Shown piece by piece: positions 1-5,332 of a DNA stretch of 5,332 nucleotides. Source of the stretch: Bacillota bacterium. GTDB lineage: Bacteria > Bacillota > Clostridia > Acetivibrionales > DTU013. Made by a program: the position numbers and the translations under genes. The notes under the pieces were generated by a model. It saw nothing but the letters and a program-made list of their open reading frames with translations. It was not told the origin of the DNA and did not search any database. The stretch is taken from contig JAEZMC010000399.1 in the NCBI GenBank assembly GCA_023435805.1, positions 1 to 5,332 of the forward strand. The letters run 5' to 3'. Positions within the stretch are counted from its first letter, which is position 1. Every line of letters starts with the position of its first letter.

Positions 1-852
1 GTCGGAATTACTGTTGTGCCAGCCTCAAGCGGAAATTCCGAACGACAGCTGATGCTGATGGAGGATTTCGGCTCCACCATTATTGTCGGAACGCCCTCTT
101 ATGCGCTCTATCTTTCGGAGGTTGCCGCAGAGCATGGGCTTACAAAAGGTAAGCACAAGCTGAGACTTGGCTTATTCGGCGGCGAGGGGCACACACCGGA
201 GATGCGTGCCGAAATCGAGGAACGATGGGGCATACTGGCTACGGAAAATTATGGCCTCAGCGAAGTGATGGGTCCCGGTGTATCAGGCGAGTGCCACTGC
301 CAGTGCGGTATGCATATCAATGAAGATCATTTTTATCCGGAAATTATTGACCCGGATACCGGAAGGACGCTTGACAGCGGGGAAAAGGGAGAGCTGGTGC
401 TGACCACCCTCACAAAGGAAGGCATACCGATGCTTCGTTATCGGACCAAGGATATCACCTGGCTCAATCCGGAGCCCTGCAAGTGCGGAAGATCGAGCAT
501 GCGTATGAACAAGGTGCTCGGAAGGACCGACGATATGCTGATCATCCGGGGTGTGAATGTATTCCCGTCGCAGATCGAAAGTGTACTTGTCGGAATGGAG
601 CACATCGGGCCGCATTATTTGATCTATGTCCGAAAGAAGGGCTACATGGATGAGATCGAGGTGCATGTTGAGCTGACGGACGCCAGCCTTCTTGAAAAAT
701 TCAGCGAGCTGGAGGCACTGGAGAAAAACATCCGCCATAGATTGCGGACCGTTCTGCAAATCGACGCGAGAGTGAAGCTGGCCGAACCGAAATCCATCGA
801 GCGCTCCACTGGTAAGGCAAAGCGGATCATCGACCTGAGGAATCAAAAGTAA
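1..852 (+). CDS. paaK: Phenylacetate-CoA ligase, copy 1 (5' truncated by the window edge)
   Basis: This is the C-terminal 283 residues of an AMP-forming aryl-acetate CoA ligase (aryl-acetate + ATP + CoA to aryl-acetyl-CoA + AMP + PPi), presumably cytoplasmic. The frame is open from base 1 and stops at TAA 850-852; the GTG at 16 is internal, because residues before it (VGITV) align with the complete copy downstream. By hand alignment it matches residues 152-434 of that copy without gaps, at about 55% identity, so about 151 N-terminal codons, including the ATP-binding P-loop, lie outside the window. Visible ANL-superfamily motifs (window numbering) are YGLSE at 84-88, YRTKD near 147-151, [16 protein letters not shown] from 174, and the C-terminal GKAKR at 271-275, whose first Lys is the expected catalytic lysine. 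Cys 98, 100, 102, 160 and 162 form a likely metal-binding set. One oddity is GGEGHT at 60-65 where copy 2 has GAEPWT. The family call is firm; the exact aryl acid is unknown. Confidence 0.95.
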   Translation, partial: VGITVVPASSGNSERQLMLMEDFGSTIIVGTPSYALYLSEVAAEHGLTKGKHKLRLGLFGGEGHTPEMRAEIEERWGILATENYGLSEVMGPGVSGECHCQCGMHINEDHFYPEIIDPDTGRTLDSGEKGELVLTTLTKEGIPMLRYRTKDITWLNPEPCKCGRSSMRMNKVLGRTDDMLIIRGVNVFPSQIESVLVGMEHIGPHYLIYVRKKGYMDEIEVHVELTDASLLEKFSELEALEKNIRHRLRTVLQIDARVKLAEPKSIERSTGKAKRIIDLRNQK

Positions 853-856
853 AATA

Positions 857-874
857 ATTTACAAAATGCGGAGG
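857..874 (+). promoter_or_regulatory. Orphan Shine-Dalgarno with leader shared with the ACT gene
   Basis: The sequence ATTTACAAAATGCGGAGG lies just after the stop of paaK copy 1. Its GGAGG has no ATG, GTG or TTG within the next 16 bases, and iorA uses a separate SD (AAGGAG at 904-909, six bases before its ATG). The same 11-mer ATTTACAAAAT followed by a true SD precedes the ACT-domain gene at 4763-4782. I infer a relic of a leader from a gene once located here. A chance match in AT-rich spacer DNA remains possible. Confidence 0.4.
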
Positions 875-915
875 AACGATTAAAATAGAATAAAAGCTTA
901 CACAAGGAGAGCAAC

Positions 916-2658
916 ATGAAGAAACTGATGCTTGGCAACGAAGCGGTAGCCAGGGGTGCATATGAAGCAGGTGTGACGGTGGCGGCTGCGTATCCCGGCA
1001 CACCCAGCACTGAAATAACAGAAAACATATCAAAGTATGATGAAATATATAGCGAATGGTCGCCGAACGAAAAGGTATCGCTGGAAGTGGCGATCGGTGC
1101 GTCCATCGCAGGCGCCAGGGCTATCTGCTCGATGAAGCATGTAGGCTTGAACGTTGCTGCCGACCCGTTGTTCACCGTATCCTATACCGGCGTGAACGGC
1201 GGTCTTGTCATCATGGTTGCGGATGATCCGGGCATGCACAGCTCGCAGAATGAGCAGGATTCGAGGTTCTACGCCCGCTCCTCCAAGGTCCCGATGCTGG
1301 AGCCGGCCAACAGCCAGGAATGCAAGGATTATGTAAAAGCAGCCTTTGACATCAGTGAAAGATTCGACTGCCCTGTCATTGTCAGGCTATCAACCCGTAT
1401 TGCGCATTCCCAGAGCATAGTTGAAATCGGTGAAAGACTACAAACCGAATTGAAGCCCTATGTTAAAAACCCCGGAAAATATGTCATGATGCCTGCCATG
1501 GCGAGAGCCAGGCATATTGAAGTGGAAAAAAGAATGGCGGCGCTGAAGGATTATTCGGAAGAGACTGCATTGAATCAGATCGAATGGGGGAACCGCGAGT
1601 TCGGAGTCATTACCTCCGGCATATCCTACCAGTATGCCCGCGAAGCCTTTGGAGATGTGTCCTATCTGAAGCTGGGAATGGTTTATCCTTTACCGGATAA
1701 ATTAATCGCCGATTTTGCACGTCAGGTAGGTACATTGTATATAATAGAAGAACTGGAACCGTTTATAGAAAACCAGGTTAAAAAACTGGGCATCAAAGTA
1801 GTAGGGAAGGATTTGCTGCCGGTTACGGGAGAGTATTCGGCCGCCTTGCTGAAGGAGAAAATATTCGGCATCAAACAGGAGCGTTCCTACGAAATTGACA
1901 ACCTGTCTCCCATGAGACCGCCGGTCATGTGTCCGGGCTGCCCGCACAGGGGAATGTTCCATGTGCTGAAGAAGCTGAAACTGAATGTGAGCGGAGATAT
2001 CGGCTGTTATACGCTGGGCGCGCTTTCACCTACCGAAACCATGGATACCTGTGTATGCATGGGTGCCAGCATTGGCGTCGCCCATGGCATGGAAAAGGCG
2101 AGAGGCAGGGAATTCGGGAAAAAGACGGTGGCGATTCTGGGGGATTCCACCTTTATCCATTCCGGTATAACCGGACTGATAGACATTGTTTACAATAAGG
2201 GCTGTTCGACAGTGCTGATTCTTGACAACTCCATTACCGGAATGACCGGCCATCAGCACAACCCGACGACGGGCTTCACCGTTAAGGGCGAGCCTGCGCG
2301 GCAGGTAAACCTGGAACTGCTGGCAAAGGCGGTTGGAATTGAACGGGTCCGTGTAGCAGACCCCTTTAACATTAAAGAATTTGAGAAGATCGTGGCCGAG
2401 GAAGTGGAGGCGGATGAGCCGTCCGTAATCATATCCCAGAGGCCCTGCGCGCTTTTGAAAAGCGTGAGCTACGCCGGTCCTCAGAAAATCACCGCTAAAT
2501 GCAAGAATTGCAAAATGTGCTTAAAAATAGGATGTCCGGCCATTGTGGACAAGGGTGACAAAATTGTAATCAACACCGCTCTTTGCGTCGGTTGCAGGCT
2601 ATGTACCAGGGTATGCAGCTTTAATGCCATAGAAAGGGCTGGTGAAAACAATGGATAA
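916..2658 (+). CDS. iorA: Indolepyruvate:ferredoxin oxidoreductase, alpha subunit
   Basis: This 580-residue protein is the catalytic subunit of the thiamine-diphosphate (TPP) enzyme that oxidatively decarboxylates aryl-pyruvates to aryl-acetyl-CoA, reducing ferredoxin. Domains in order: a pyrimidine-binding domain (about 1-190) with YPGTPSTEI at 26-34 and the likely TPP-activating Glu57; a middle transketolase C-like domain (about 225-325) with YPLP at 257-260 and IIEELEPFIENQ at 276-287; a TPP/Mg-binding domain (about 335-515) with CPGCPHRG at 339-346, GDIGCYTLG at 360-368, GDSTF at 409-413 and DNSITGMTGHQ at 437-447; and a C-terminal ferredoxin domain. In that last domain Cys529/532/535/540 (C-x2-C-x2-C-x4-C) and Cys557/560/563/567 (C-x2-C-x2-C-x3-C) are complete sets for two [4Fe-4S] clusters. 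The ATG is chosen because AAGGAG ends six bases before it and the protein begins at the usual family position. Length is normal and no lesion is visible. Its end overlaps iorB, as expected for coupled subunits. Confidence 0.97.
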   Translation: MKKLMLGNEAVARGAYEAGVTVAAAYPGTPSTEITENISKYDEIYSEWSPNEKVSLEVAIGASIAGARAICSMKHVGLNVAADPLFTVSYTGVNGGLVIMVADDPGMHSSQNEQDSRFYARSSKVPMLEPANSQECKDYVKAAFDISERFDCPVIVRLSTRIAHSQSIVEIGERLQTELKPYVKNPGKYVMMPAMARARHIEVEKRMAALKDYSEETALNQIEWGNREFGVITSGISYQYAREAFGDVSYLKLGMVYPLPDKLIADFARQVGTLYIIEELEPFIENQVKKLGIKVVGKDLLPVTGEYSAALLKEKIFGIKQERSYEIDNLSPMRPPVMCPGCPHRGMFHVLKKLKLNVSGDIGCYTLGALSPTETMDTCVCMGASIGVAHGMEKARGREFGKKTVAILGDSTFIHSGITGLIDIVYNKGCSTVLILDNSITGMTGHQHNPTTGFTVKGEPARQVNLELLAKAVGIERVRVADPFNIKEFEKIVAEEVEADEPSVIISQRPCALLKSVSYAGPQKITAKCKNCKMCLKIGCPAIVDKGDKIVINTALCVGCRLCTRVCSFNAIERAGENNG

Positions 2659-3223
2659 GTTGAACATTATGATTGTAGGCGTAGGCGGTCAGGGTACGTT
2701 GCTGGCCAGCCGGGTTCTTGGAAACGTGGCGATGAAAAGCGGCTACGATGTGAAGGTCTCAGAAGTGCACGGAATGGCGCAGAGAGGCGGAAGTGTCGTT
2801 ACGTATGTGAAAATGGGCGAAAAGGTATATTCTCCTCTGGTGGAAAAAGGGGAGGCCGATATCATCATTGCTTTCGAAAAGCTTGAGGCGCTGCGGTGGA
2901 TTGATTACCTGAAAAAGGACGGAACATTGGTCGTGAATGACCAGGAAATCAATCCGATGCCGGTCATAACAGGCAAGGCCAAATATCCGGAGGATATACT
3001 GGGGAGGCTGAAAGCCGGAGGTATCCGGGTTCAGTCCATCGACGCACTTGAGCTCGCAAGGGAATCCGGGAACATCAAGGCTGTCAACGTTGTTTTATTG
3101 GGATTGATGGCGCGGGAAACAAAAATAGGCAGGGAAGTATGGCAGCAGGCTTTGGAGGAAGTCGTCCCCCAAAAGCTGCTGGAGGTGAATGTGAAGGCCT
3201 TTCTTGCCGGGTATTTAAGGTAA
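2651..3223 (+). CDS. iorB: Indolepyruvate:ferredoxin oxidoreductase, beta subunit
   Basis: This 190-residue protein is the small subunit of IorAB and belongs to the pyruvate/ketoisovalerate oxidoreductase gamma domain family, which helps form the CoA-dependent active complex. Visible motifs are the N-terminal GVGGQG at 10-15, followed by TLLASR; SEVHGMAQRGGSV at 37-49, highly typical of IorB; and AVNVVLLG at 144-151. The ATG at 2651 overlaps the last 8 nt of iorA. An in-frame GTG at 2642 would add three residues (MKT). I prefer the ATG because it puts the glycine-rich loop at the usual distance from the N-terminus, but the upstream SD is weak for both (AAAGGG at 2633-2638 is 12 nt from the ATG and 3 nt from the GTG), so translation probably depends on coupling to iorA. 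Length is normal for the family and the reading frame is intact. The function is secure; the start is less so. Confidence 0.95.
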   Translation: MDKLNIMIVGVGGQGTLLASRVLGNVAMKSGYDVKVSEVHGMAQRGGSVVTYVKMGEKVYSPLVEKGEADIIIAFEKLEALRWIDYLKKDGTLVVNDQEINPMPVITGKAKYPEDILGRLKAGGIRVQSIDALELARESGNIKAVNVVLLGLMARETKIGREVWQQALEEVVPQKLLEVNVKAFLAGYLR

Positions 3224-3261
3224 GGGGACGCCTCAAAGTCCGTTACCAGGAAACGTCCCCT
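3223..3261 (+). repeat. Imperfect palindrome AGGGGACG...CGTCCCCT, possible REP-like element
   Basis: An 8-bp perfect inverted repeat (AGGGGACG at 3223-3230, CGTCCCCT at 3254-3261) starts within the iorB stop codon. Inside it CCT (3231-3233) can pair with AGG (3248-3250), leaving an AAA bulge on the 3' arm and a 14-nt loop. No T-run follows, so it is a poor rho-independent terminator. Palindromes with GGGGAC/GTCCCC ends recur as dispersed repeats in many clostridial genomes, some tied to REP-associated transposases. Assigning this one to such a family is recollection plus inference, not a search result. Confidence 0.5.
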
Positions 3262-3280
3262 ATTGACGCTAAAGCAATCC

Positions 3281-3298
3281 GGGACGCTGCTTCAAAGT
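3281..3298 (+). repeat. Degenerate second copy of the palindrome's left part
   Basis: GGGACGCTGCTTCAAAGT repeats the left part of the palindrome (GGGACGCCTCAAAGT at 3225-3239) with a few inserted or changed bases; GGGACGC and TCAAAGT are identical in both. The shared order suggests a decayed tandem or partial copy of the same element. Part of it (TGCTT at 3288-3292) can also pair with AAGCA at 3272-3276 as a weak 5-bp stem. Confidence 0.35.
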
Positions 3299-3361
3299 AA
3301 AATTGTTTTTGGGCCTGTTTGCTTTTGCGTGGGGCGGGAAGGTGCCCGCAATCCCTGAAAG

Positions 3362-3381
3362 CTATTCTCGAGGGAGGATAG
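3362..3381 (+). other. 8-bp hairpin upstream of paaK copy 2
   Basis: CTATTCTC (3362-3369) pairs with GAGGATAG (3374-3381), seven Watson-Crick pairs and one G-U pair, around a GAGG tetraloop. It ends 21 nt before the SD of paaK copy 2 (GGGGAGGT, 3403-3410) and its loop region contains an SD-like AGGGAGG (3371-3377). There is no T-run, so it is not a terminator. It might affect translation or mRNA stability, or be chance. Confidence 0.3.
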
Positions 3382-3418
3382 ATAGGCTTAGTATAAAGTC
3401 ATGGGGAGGTCACTTTAA

Positions 3419-4723
3419 ATGAATTACTGGAATCAGACATGCGAATGCATGCCCAGGGAGGAAATGAACAGGCTGCAGGGTGCCAGGCTTGTCGACACGG
3501 TCAAGAGAATATACCACAATGTTCCCTTTTACCGTGAAAAAATGCAGAAAAAGGGTGTGGAGCCGGGCGACATCAAAACCATCGAGGATTTGTCCAAACT
3601 GCCCTTCACCTACAAGCAGGATTTGAGGGATACCTATCCTTATGGAATGTTCGCTGCACCTTTAAGTGAAATTGTCAGAATACACGCTTCCTCCGGGACG
3701 ACGGGAAGGCAGACTGTTGTCGGCTATACCAGGAAGGATATCGATACCTGGGCGGAAGTCATGGCCAGAACCATGTGTGCCGCAGGAGCGGATAAGAATT
3801 CCGTCATACAGGTGGCATACGGTTACGGCCTTTTCACAGGAGGTCTCGGAGCACATTACGGAGCGGAACGCATCGGCGCTTCAGTCATTCCGGCATCCAG
3901 CGGAAATACCAAGAGGCAGCTTCAGATCATGAGGGATTTCGGCACAACCATGCTGGCATGCACGCCTTCATATGCGCTTTTTATGGCTGAGGAGCTGGAG
4001 GAGGCCGGAATTCAGAAAAGCGAGCTGAAGCTGAAATCGGGCATTTTCGGCGCAGAGCCGTGGACATCCGGCATGCGAAATGAAATAGAACAGAGGCTTG
4101 GGATTCTGGCAATTGACATATACGGGCTGAGTGAGGTCATCGGTCCCGGTGTTTCTTCTGAATGCCCGTGCAAATGCGGTCTCCACGTACAGGAGGACCA
4201 TTTTATACCGGAGATTATTGACCCGGAAACAGAAGAAGTATTGCCGCCGGGTTCGAAGGGCGAGCTGGTGTTTTCCACGGTAACGAAGGAAGGCCTTCCG
4301 CTGCTCCGGTACAGGACCCGGGATCTTTCCTCGCTGGAATACGGAAAATGTGACTGTGGAAGGACCCTGGTCAGAATGAGCAAGGTAACGGGACGCACGG
4401 ATGATATGCTGATCATCCGAGGTGTAAATGTCTTCCCGTCGCAGATCGAGAGCGTACTGCTGGAGCTTGGAGAGACCGCTCCCCATTACATGCTGATCGT
4501 TGACAGGATCAACAACCTGGATGTAATGGAAATCTGGGTGGAAATGACGCAAAACATGTTTTCCGACGAAGTAAGGCGTATTGAAGACATAGAGCGTAAA
4601 ATCAGAAAAGAAGTTGAGAATACATTGGGACTAAGCGCAAAAGTGAAGCTGGTTGAGCCGAAAAGCATTGAAAGAAGCGAAGGCAAAGCAAAGCGGGTGC
4701 TCGACAAACGGAAATTGGTTTAA
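3419..4723 (+). CDS. paaK: Phenylacetate-CoA ligase, copy 2 (complete)
   Basis: This 434-residue AMP-forming ligase activates phenylacetate or a related aryl-acetate to its CoA thioester, through an aryl-acetyl-adenylate. The length is normal for PaaK. Motifs in order: P-loop SSGTTG at 91-96; VPFY-type N-terminal region near 35-38; GAEPWT at 211-216; YGLSE at 235-239; GELVFSTVT at 281-289; YRTRD at 298-302; [17 protein letters not shown] at 324-340; and GKAKR at 422-426, with Lys423 the expected adenylation lysine of the C-terminal lid domain. Cys249/251/253 and Cys311/313 probably bind a structural metal, as known for some bacterial PaaK enzymes. ATG 3419 is supported by GGGGAGGT at 3403-3410, eight bases upstream. 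It follows iorB after a 195-nt spacer and precedes the ACT gene by 67 nt, the usual ior-paaK-ACT grouping. It could instead prefer indoleacetate or hydroxyphenylacetate, since IorAB makes all these thioesters. Confidence 0.96.
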   Translation: MNYWNQTCECMPREEMNRLQGARLVDTVKRIYHNVPFYREKMQKKGVEPGDIKTIEDLSKLPFTYKQDLRDTYPYGMFAAPLSEIVRIHASSGTTGRQTVVGYTRKDIDTWAEVMARTMCAAGADKNSVIQVAYGYGLFTGGLGAHYGAERIGASVIPASSGNTKRQLQIMRDFGTTMLACTPSYALFMAEELEEAGIQKSELKLKSGIFGAEPWTSGMRNEIEQRLGILAIDIYGLSEVIGPGVSSECPCKCGLHVQEDHFIPEIIDPETEEVLPPGSKGELVFSTVTKEGLPLLRYRTRDLSSLEYGKCDCGRTLVRMSKVTGRTDDMLIIRGVNVFPSQIESVLLELGETAPHYMLIVDRINNLDVMEIWVEMTQNMFSDEVRRIEDIERKIRKEVENTLGLSAKVKLVEPKSIERSEGKAKRVLDKRKLV

Positions 4724-4762
4724 TGATTCATGGTATGGGGCATAAAATAGGAGTGTATTACG

Positions 4763-4782
4763 ATTTACAAAATACAAGGAGG
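4763..4782 (+). promoter_or_regulatory. Leader and ribosome binding site of the ACT gene
   Basis: ATTTACAAAAT at 4763-4773 leads into AAGGAGG at 4776-4782, a near-perfect SD eight bases before ATG 4791, which fixes that start. The 11-mer is identical to one after paaK copy 1 (857-867). The octamer TAAAATAG also occurs in both spacers (4743-4750 and 881-888), but in the opposite order relative to the 11-mer. Confidence 0.7.
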
Positions 4783-4790
4783 TATGTGTC

Positions 4791-5222
4791 ATGTTGGTAA
4801 AGCAAATATCCGTTTTCCTTGAAAACAAATCAGGAAGGCTGGCAGAGGTAACAAAGACACTAGGCAGAAACGATATAGACATCAGTGCTCTATCTATTGC
4901 CGACACCACCGATTTTGGAATTCTTCGTCTTATAGTCAATAAACCGGAAAAGGCAGAAGAAGTACTGAAAGAAAACGGGTTTACTGTCAGCTGTACAAGT
5001 GTTATTGCAATTGGTGTCAAGGACCAGCCGGGAGGATTGGCCGAGGCGTTGGAAATCCTTGACAAAGAGAGTATCGGCATTGAATATATGTATGCATTTG
5101 TAAGCAAGTCGGAGGATGAGGCACTGGTCATACTGCGAGTCGAAGACCCTGCCAGGGCCATAACGGTACTGAAGGAAAACGGTATCAGCGTACTTACATC
5201 CAGTCAGGTCTACAAGCTTTAA
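4791..5222 (+). CDS. Tandem ACT-domain protein, probable amino-acid or aryl-acid sensor
   Basis: This 143-residue soluble protein consists of two ACT domains and nothing else. The first (about 3-68) opens with KQISVFLENKSGRLAEVTKTL and the second (about 71-138) with VIAIGVKDQPGGLAEALEIL. Each carries the strand-loop-helix ligand signature of ACT domains (ENKSGRL at 11-17, DQPGGL at 78-83), where a Gly at the start of helix 1 normally contacts a small ligand. There is no catalytic or DNA-binding domain, signal peptide or membrane segment. ACT domains usually bind amino acids and act allosterically, and stand-alone double-ACT proteins of this type are often encoded next to paaK and ior genes. 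I infer that it senses an aromatic amino acid or aryl acid and modulates the ligase or IorAB, but no target has been shown here. It is the last rightward gene, followed 14 nt later by a terminator, so it closes the operon. No gene symbol is established. Confidence 0.9.
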   Translation: MLVKQISVFLENKSGRLAEVTKTLGRNDIDISALSIADTTDFGILRLIVNKPEKAEEVLKENGFTVSCTSVIAIGVKDQPGGLAEALEILDKESIGIEYMYAFVSKSEDEALVILRVEDPARAITVLKENGISVLTSSQVYKL

Positions 5223-5236
5223 AAATGTTTTAGCAG

Positions 5237-5271
5237 AACCTGCCGCTGTTTTCACAACGGCAGGTTTTTTT
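5237..5271 (+). terminator. Rho-independent terminator closing the operon
   Basis: AACCTGCCG (5237-5245) pairs with CGGCAGGTT (5258-5266), a 9-bp stem, followed by a run of seven Ts (5265-5271), the first two within the stem. Inside, TGT/ACA (5247-5249 with 5254-5256) can add three pairs after one mismatch, capped by TTTC. It lies 14 nt after the ACT stop. Read from the minus strand, the stem is followed by TTCTGCT, a poor U-tract, so it acts mainly rightward. Confidence 0.93.
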
Positions 5272-5332
5272 AGAATTTTCCGAGCATATATTTGTACAGG
5301 AAGAATTTGAATTTACCCATATACGTTTTAAC
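5270..5332 (-). CDS. Possible C-terminal end of a convergent gene (20 codons, partial)
   Basis: On the minus strand an open frame enters from the right edge and ends at TAA (plus-strand bases 5270-5272), reading VKTYMGKFKFFLYKYMLGKF. It is rich in Lys and aromatic residues, and its stop lies directly against the operon terminator, a common arrangement for convergent genes. The stretch is too short to identify a family, and 20 open codons can occur by chance. If it is real, most of the gene lies beyond the window. An alternative is plain intergenic DNA. Confidence 0.35.
   Translation of the reverse strand, partial: VKTYMGKFKFFLYKYMLGKF

Larger units (their letters stand above)
3224..3418. other. 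195-nt spacer between iorB and paaK copy 2, no gene seen
   Basis: I find no convincing coding frame, tRNA or known riboswitch here. The left third holds the palindrome and its degenerate repeat. The middle (3301-3350) has a T-rich run and a weak GCGGG/CCCGC stem (3334-3338 with 3345-3349). The right end holds the hairpin at 3362-3381 and the paaK SD. No convincing -35/-10 pair is visible: TTGACG at 3263-3268 lacks a -10 at normal spacing, and TATAAA at 3392-3397 lacks a -35. Whether copy 2 is transcribed from iorAB or from its own promoter is open. Confidence 0.6.

Noticed and set aside
283..846. Minus-strand open frame of 187 codons inside paaK copy 1
   Set aside because: It lies wholly opposite a well-supported ligase frame, its product resembles no family I know, and a similar shadow frame occurs opposite the matching part of copy 2, as expected from shared codons.
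16..852. GTG at 16 as the true start of the first gene
   Set aside because: The frame is open to base 1 and the five codons before it align with copy 2, so the gene begins outside the window.
3223..3261. Palindrome as a rho-independent terminator for iorAB
   Set aside because: The 3' arm is followed by ATTGACG rather than a T-run, and the loop is long, so it lacks the hallmarks seen at 5237-5271.
3263..3268. TTGACG as a -35 promoter element for paaK copy 2
   Set aside because: The hexamer 17 bases downstream is GCTGCT, which is not a -10, and no better match lies at 16-18 bases spacing.
3334..3349. GCGGG/CCCGC stem in the spacer
   Set aside because: Only five pairs with competing alternatives and no T-run; too weak to annotate on its own.
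3392..3397. TATAAA as a -10 element for paaK copy 2
   Set aside because: No -35 match lies 16-18 bases upstream, and a start site there would fall within the ribosome binding site.
3968..4552. Minus-strand open frame of 194 codons inside paaK copy 2
   Set aside because: It is a shadow of the conserved ligase frame, with no recognisable domain and no ribosome binding site I could support.
4631..5161. Minus-strand open frame spanning the end of paaK copy 2 and the ACT gene
   Set aside because: It is antisense to two clear genes and their spacer, with a Ser-rich product lacking any known motif.

Overview
The window reads as part of an anaerobic bacterial chromosome, most likely from a clostridial Firmicute. 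The reasons are an oxygen-sensitive ferredoxin-linked 2-oxoacid oxidoreductase, strong AAGGAGG/GGGGAGG Shine-Dalgarno (SD) sequences, moderate GC content and an ACT-domain gene of a kind common next to such genes in clostridia. Genus cannot be fixed from the sequence.

Layout, all rightward unless noted: (1) 1-852, the 3' two thirds of a phenylacetate-CoA ligase gene (paaK copy 1), cut by the window edge; (2) 853-915, a short leader with an orphan SD followed by the real SD of iorA; (3) iorA (916-2658) and iorB (2651-3223), overlapping by 8 nt, encoding the two subunits of indolepyruvate:ferredoxin oxidoreductase; (4) 3224-3418, a 195-nt spacer with no gene, holding an imperfect palindrome (AGGGGACG...CGTCCCCT), a second degenerate copy of part of it, and a small hairpin just ahead of the next SD; (5) a complete second ligase gene, paaK copy 2 (3419-4723); (6) a tandem ACT-domain gene (4791-5222); (7) a clear rho-independent terminator (5237-5271); (8) on the minus strand, the last 20 codons of a possible convergent gene (5270-5332).

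The genes fit one pathway. IorAB interconverts aryl-pyruvates (indolepyruvate, phenylpyruvate, hydroxyphenylpyruvate) and aryl-acetyl-CoA with ferredoxin as electron carrier, and the PaaK ligases interconvert aryl-acetates and aryl-acetyl-CoA. Together they could ferment aromatic amino acids to aryl-acetates or run in reverse to salvage aryl-acetates for aromatic amino acid synthesis. The ACT protein is the obvious candidate for a small-molecule sensor. The sequence does not decide the direction. Nothing in the window clearly represents a wholly new system. The most noteworthy points are two diverged PaaK paralogues flanking iorAB, a changed conserved motif in copy 1, shared leader sequence after both paaK genes, and a repeat-like palindrome breaking the operon.
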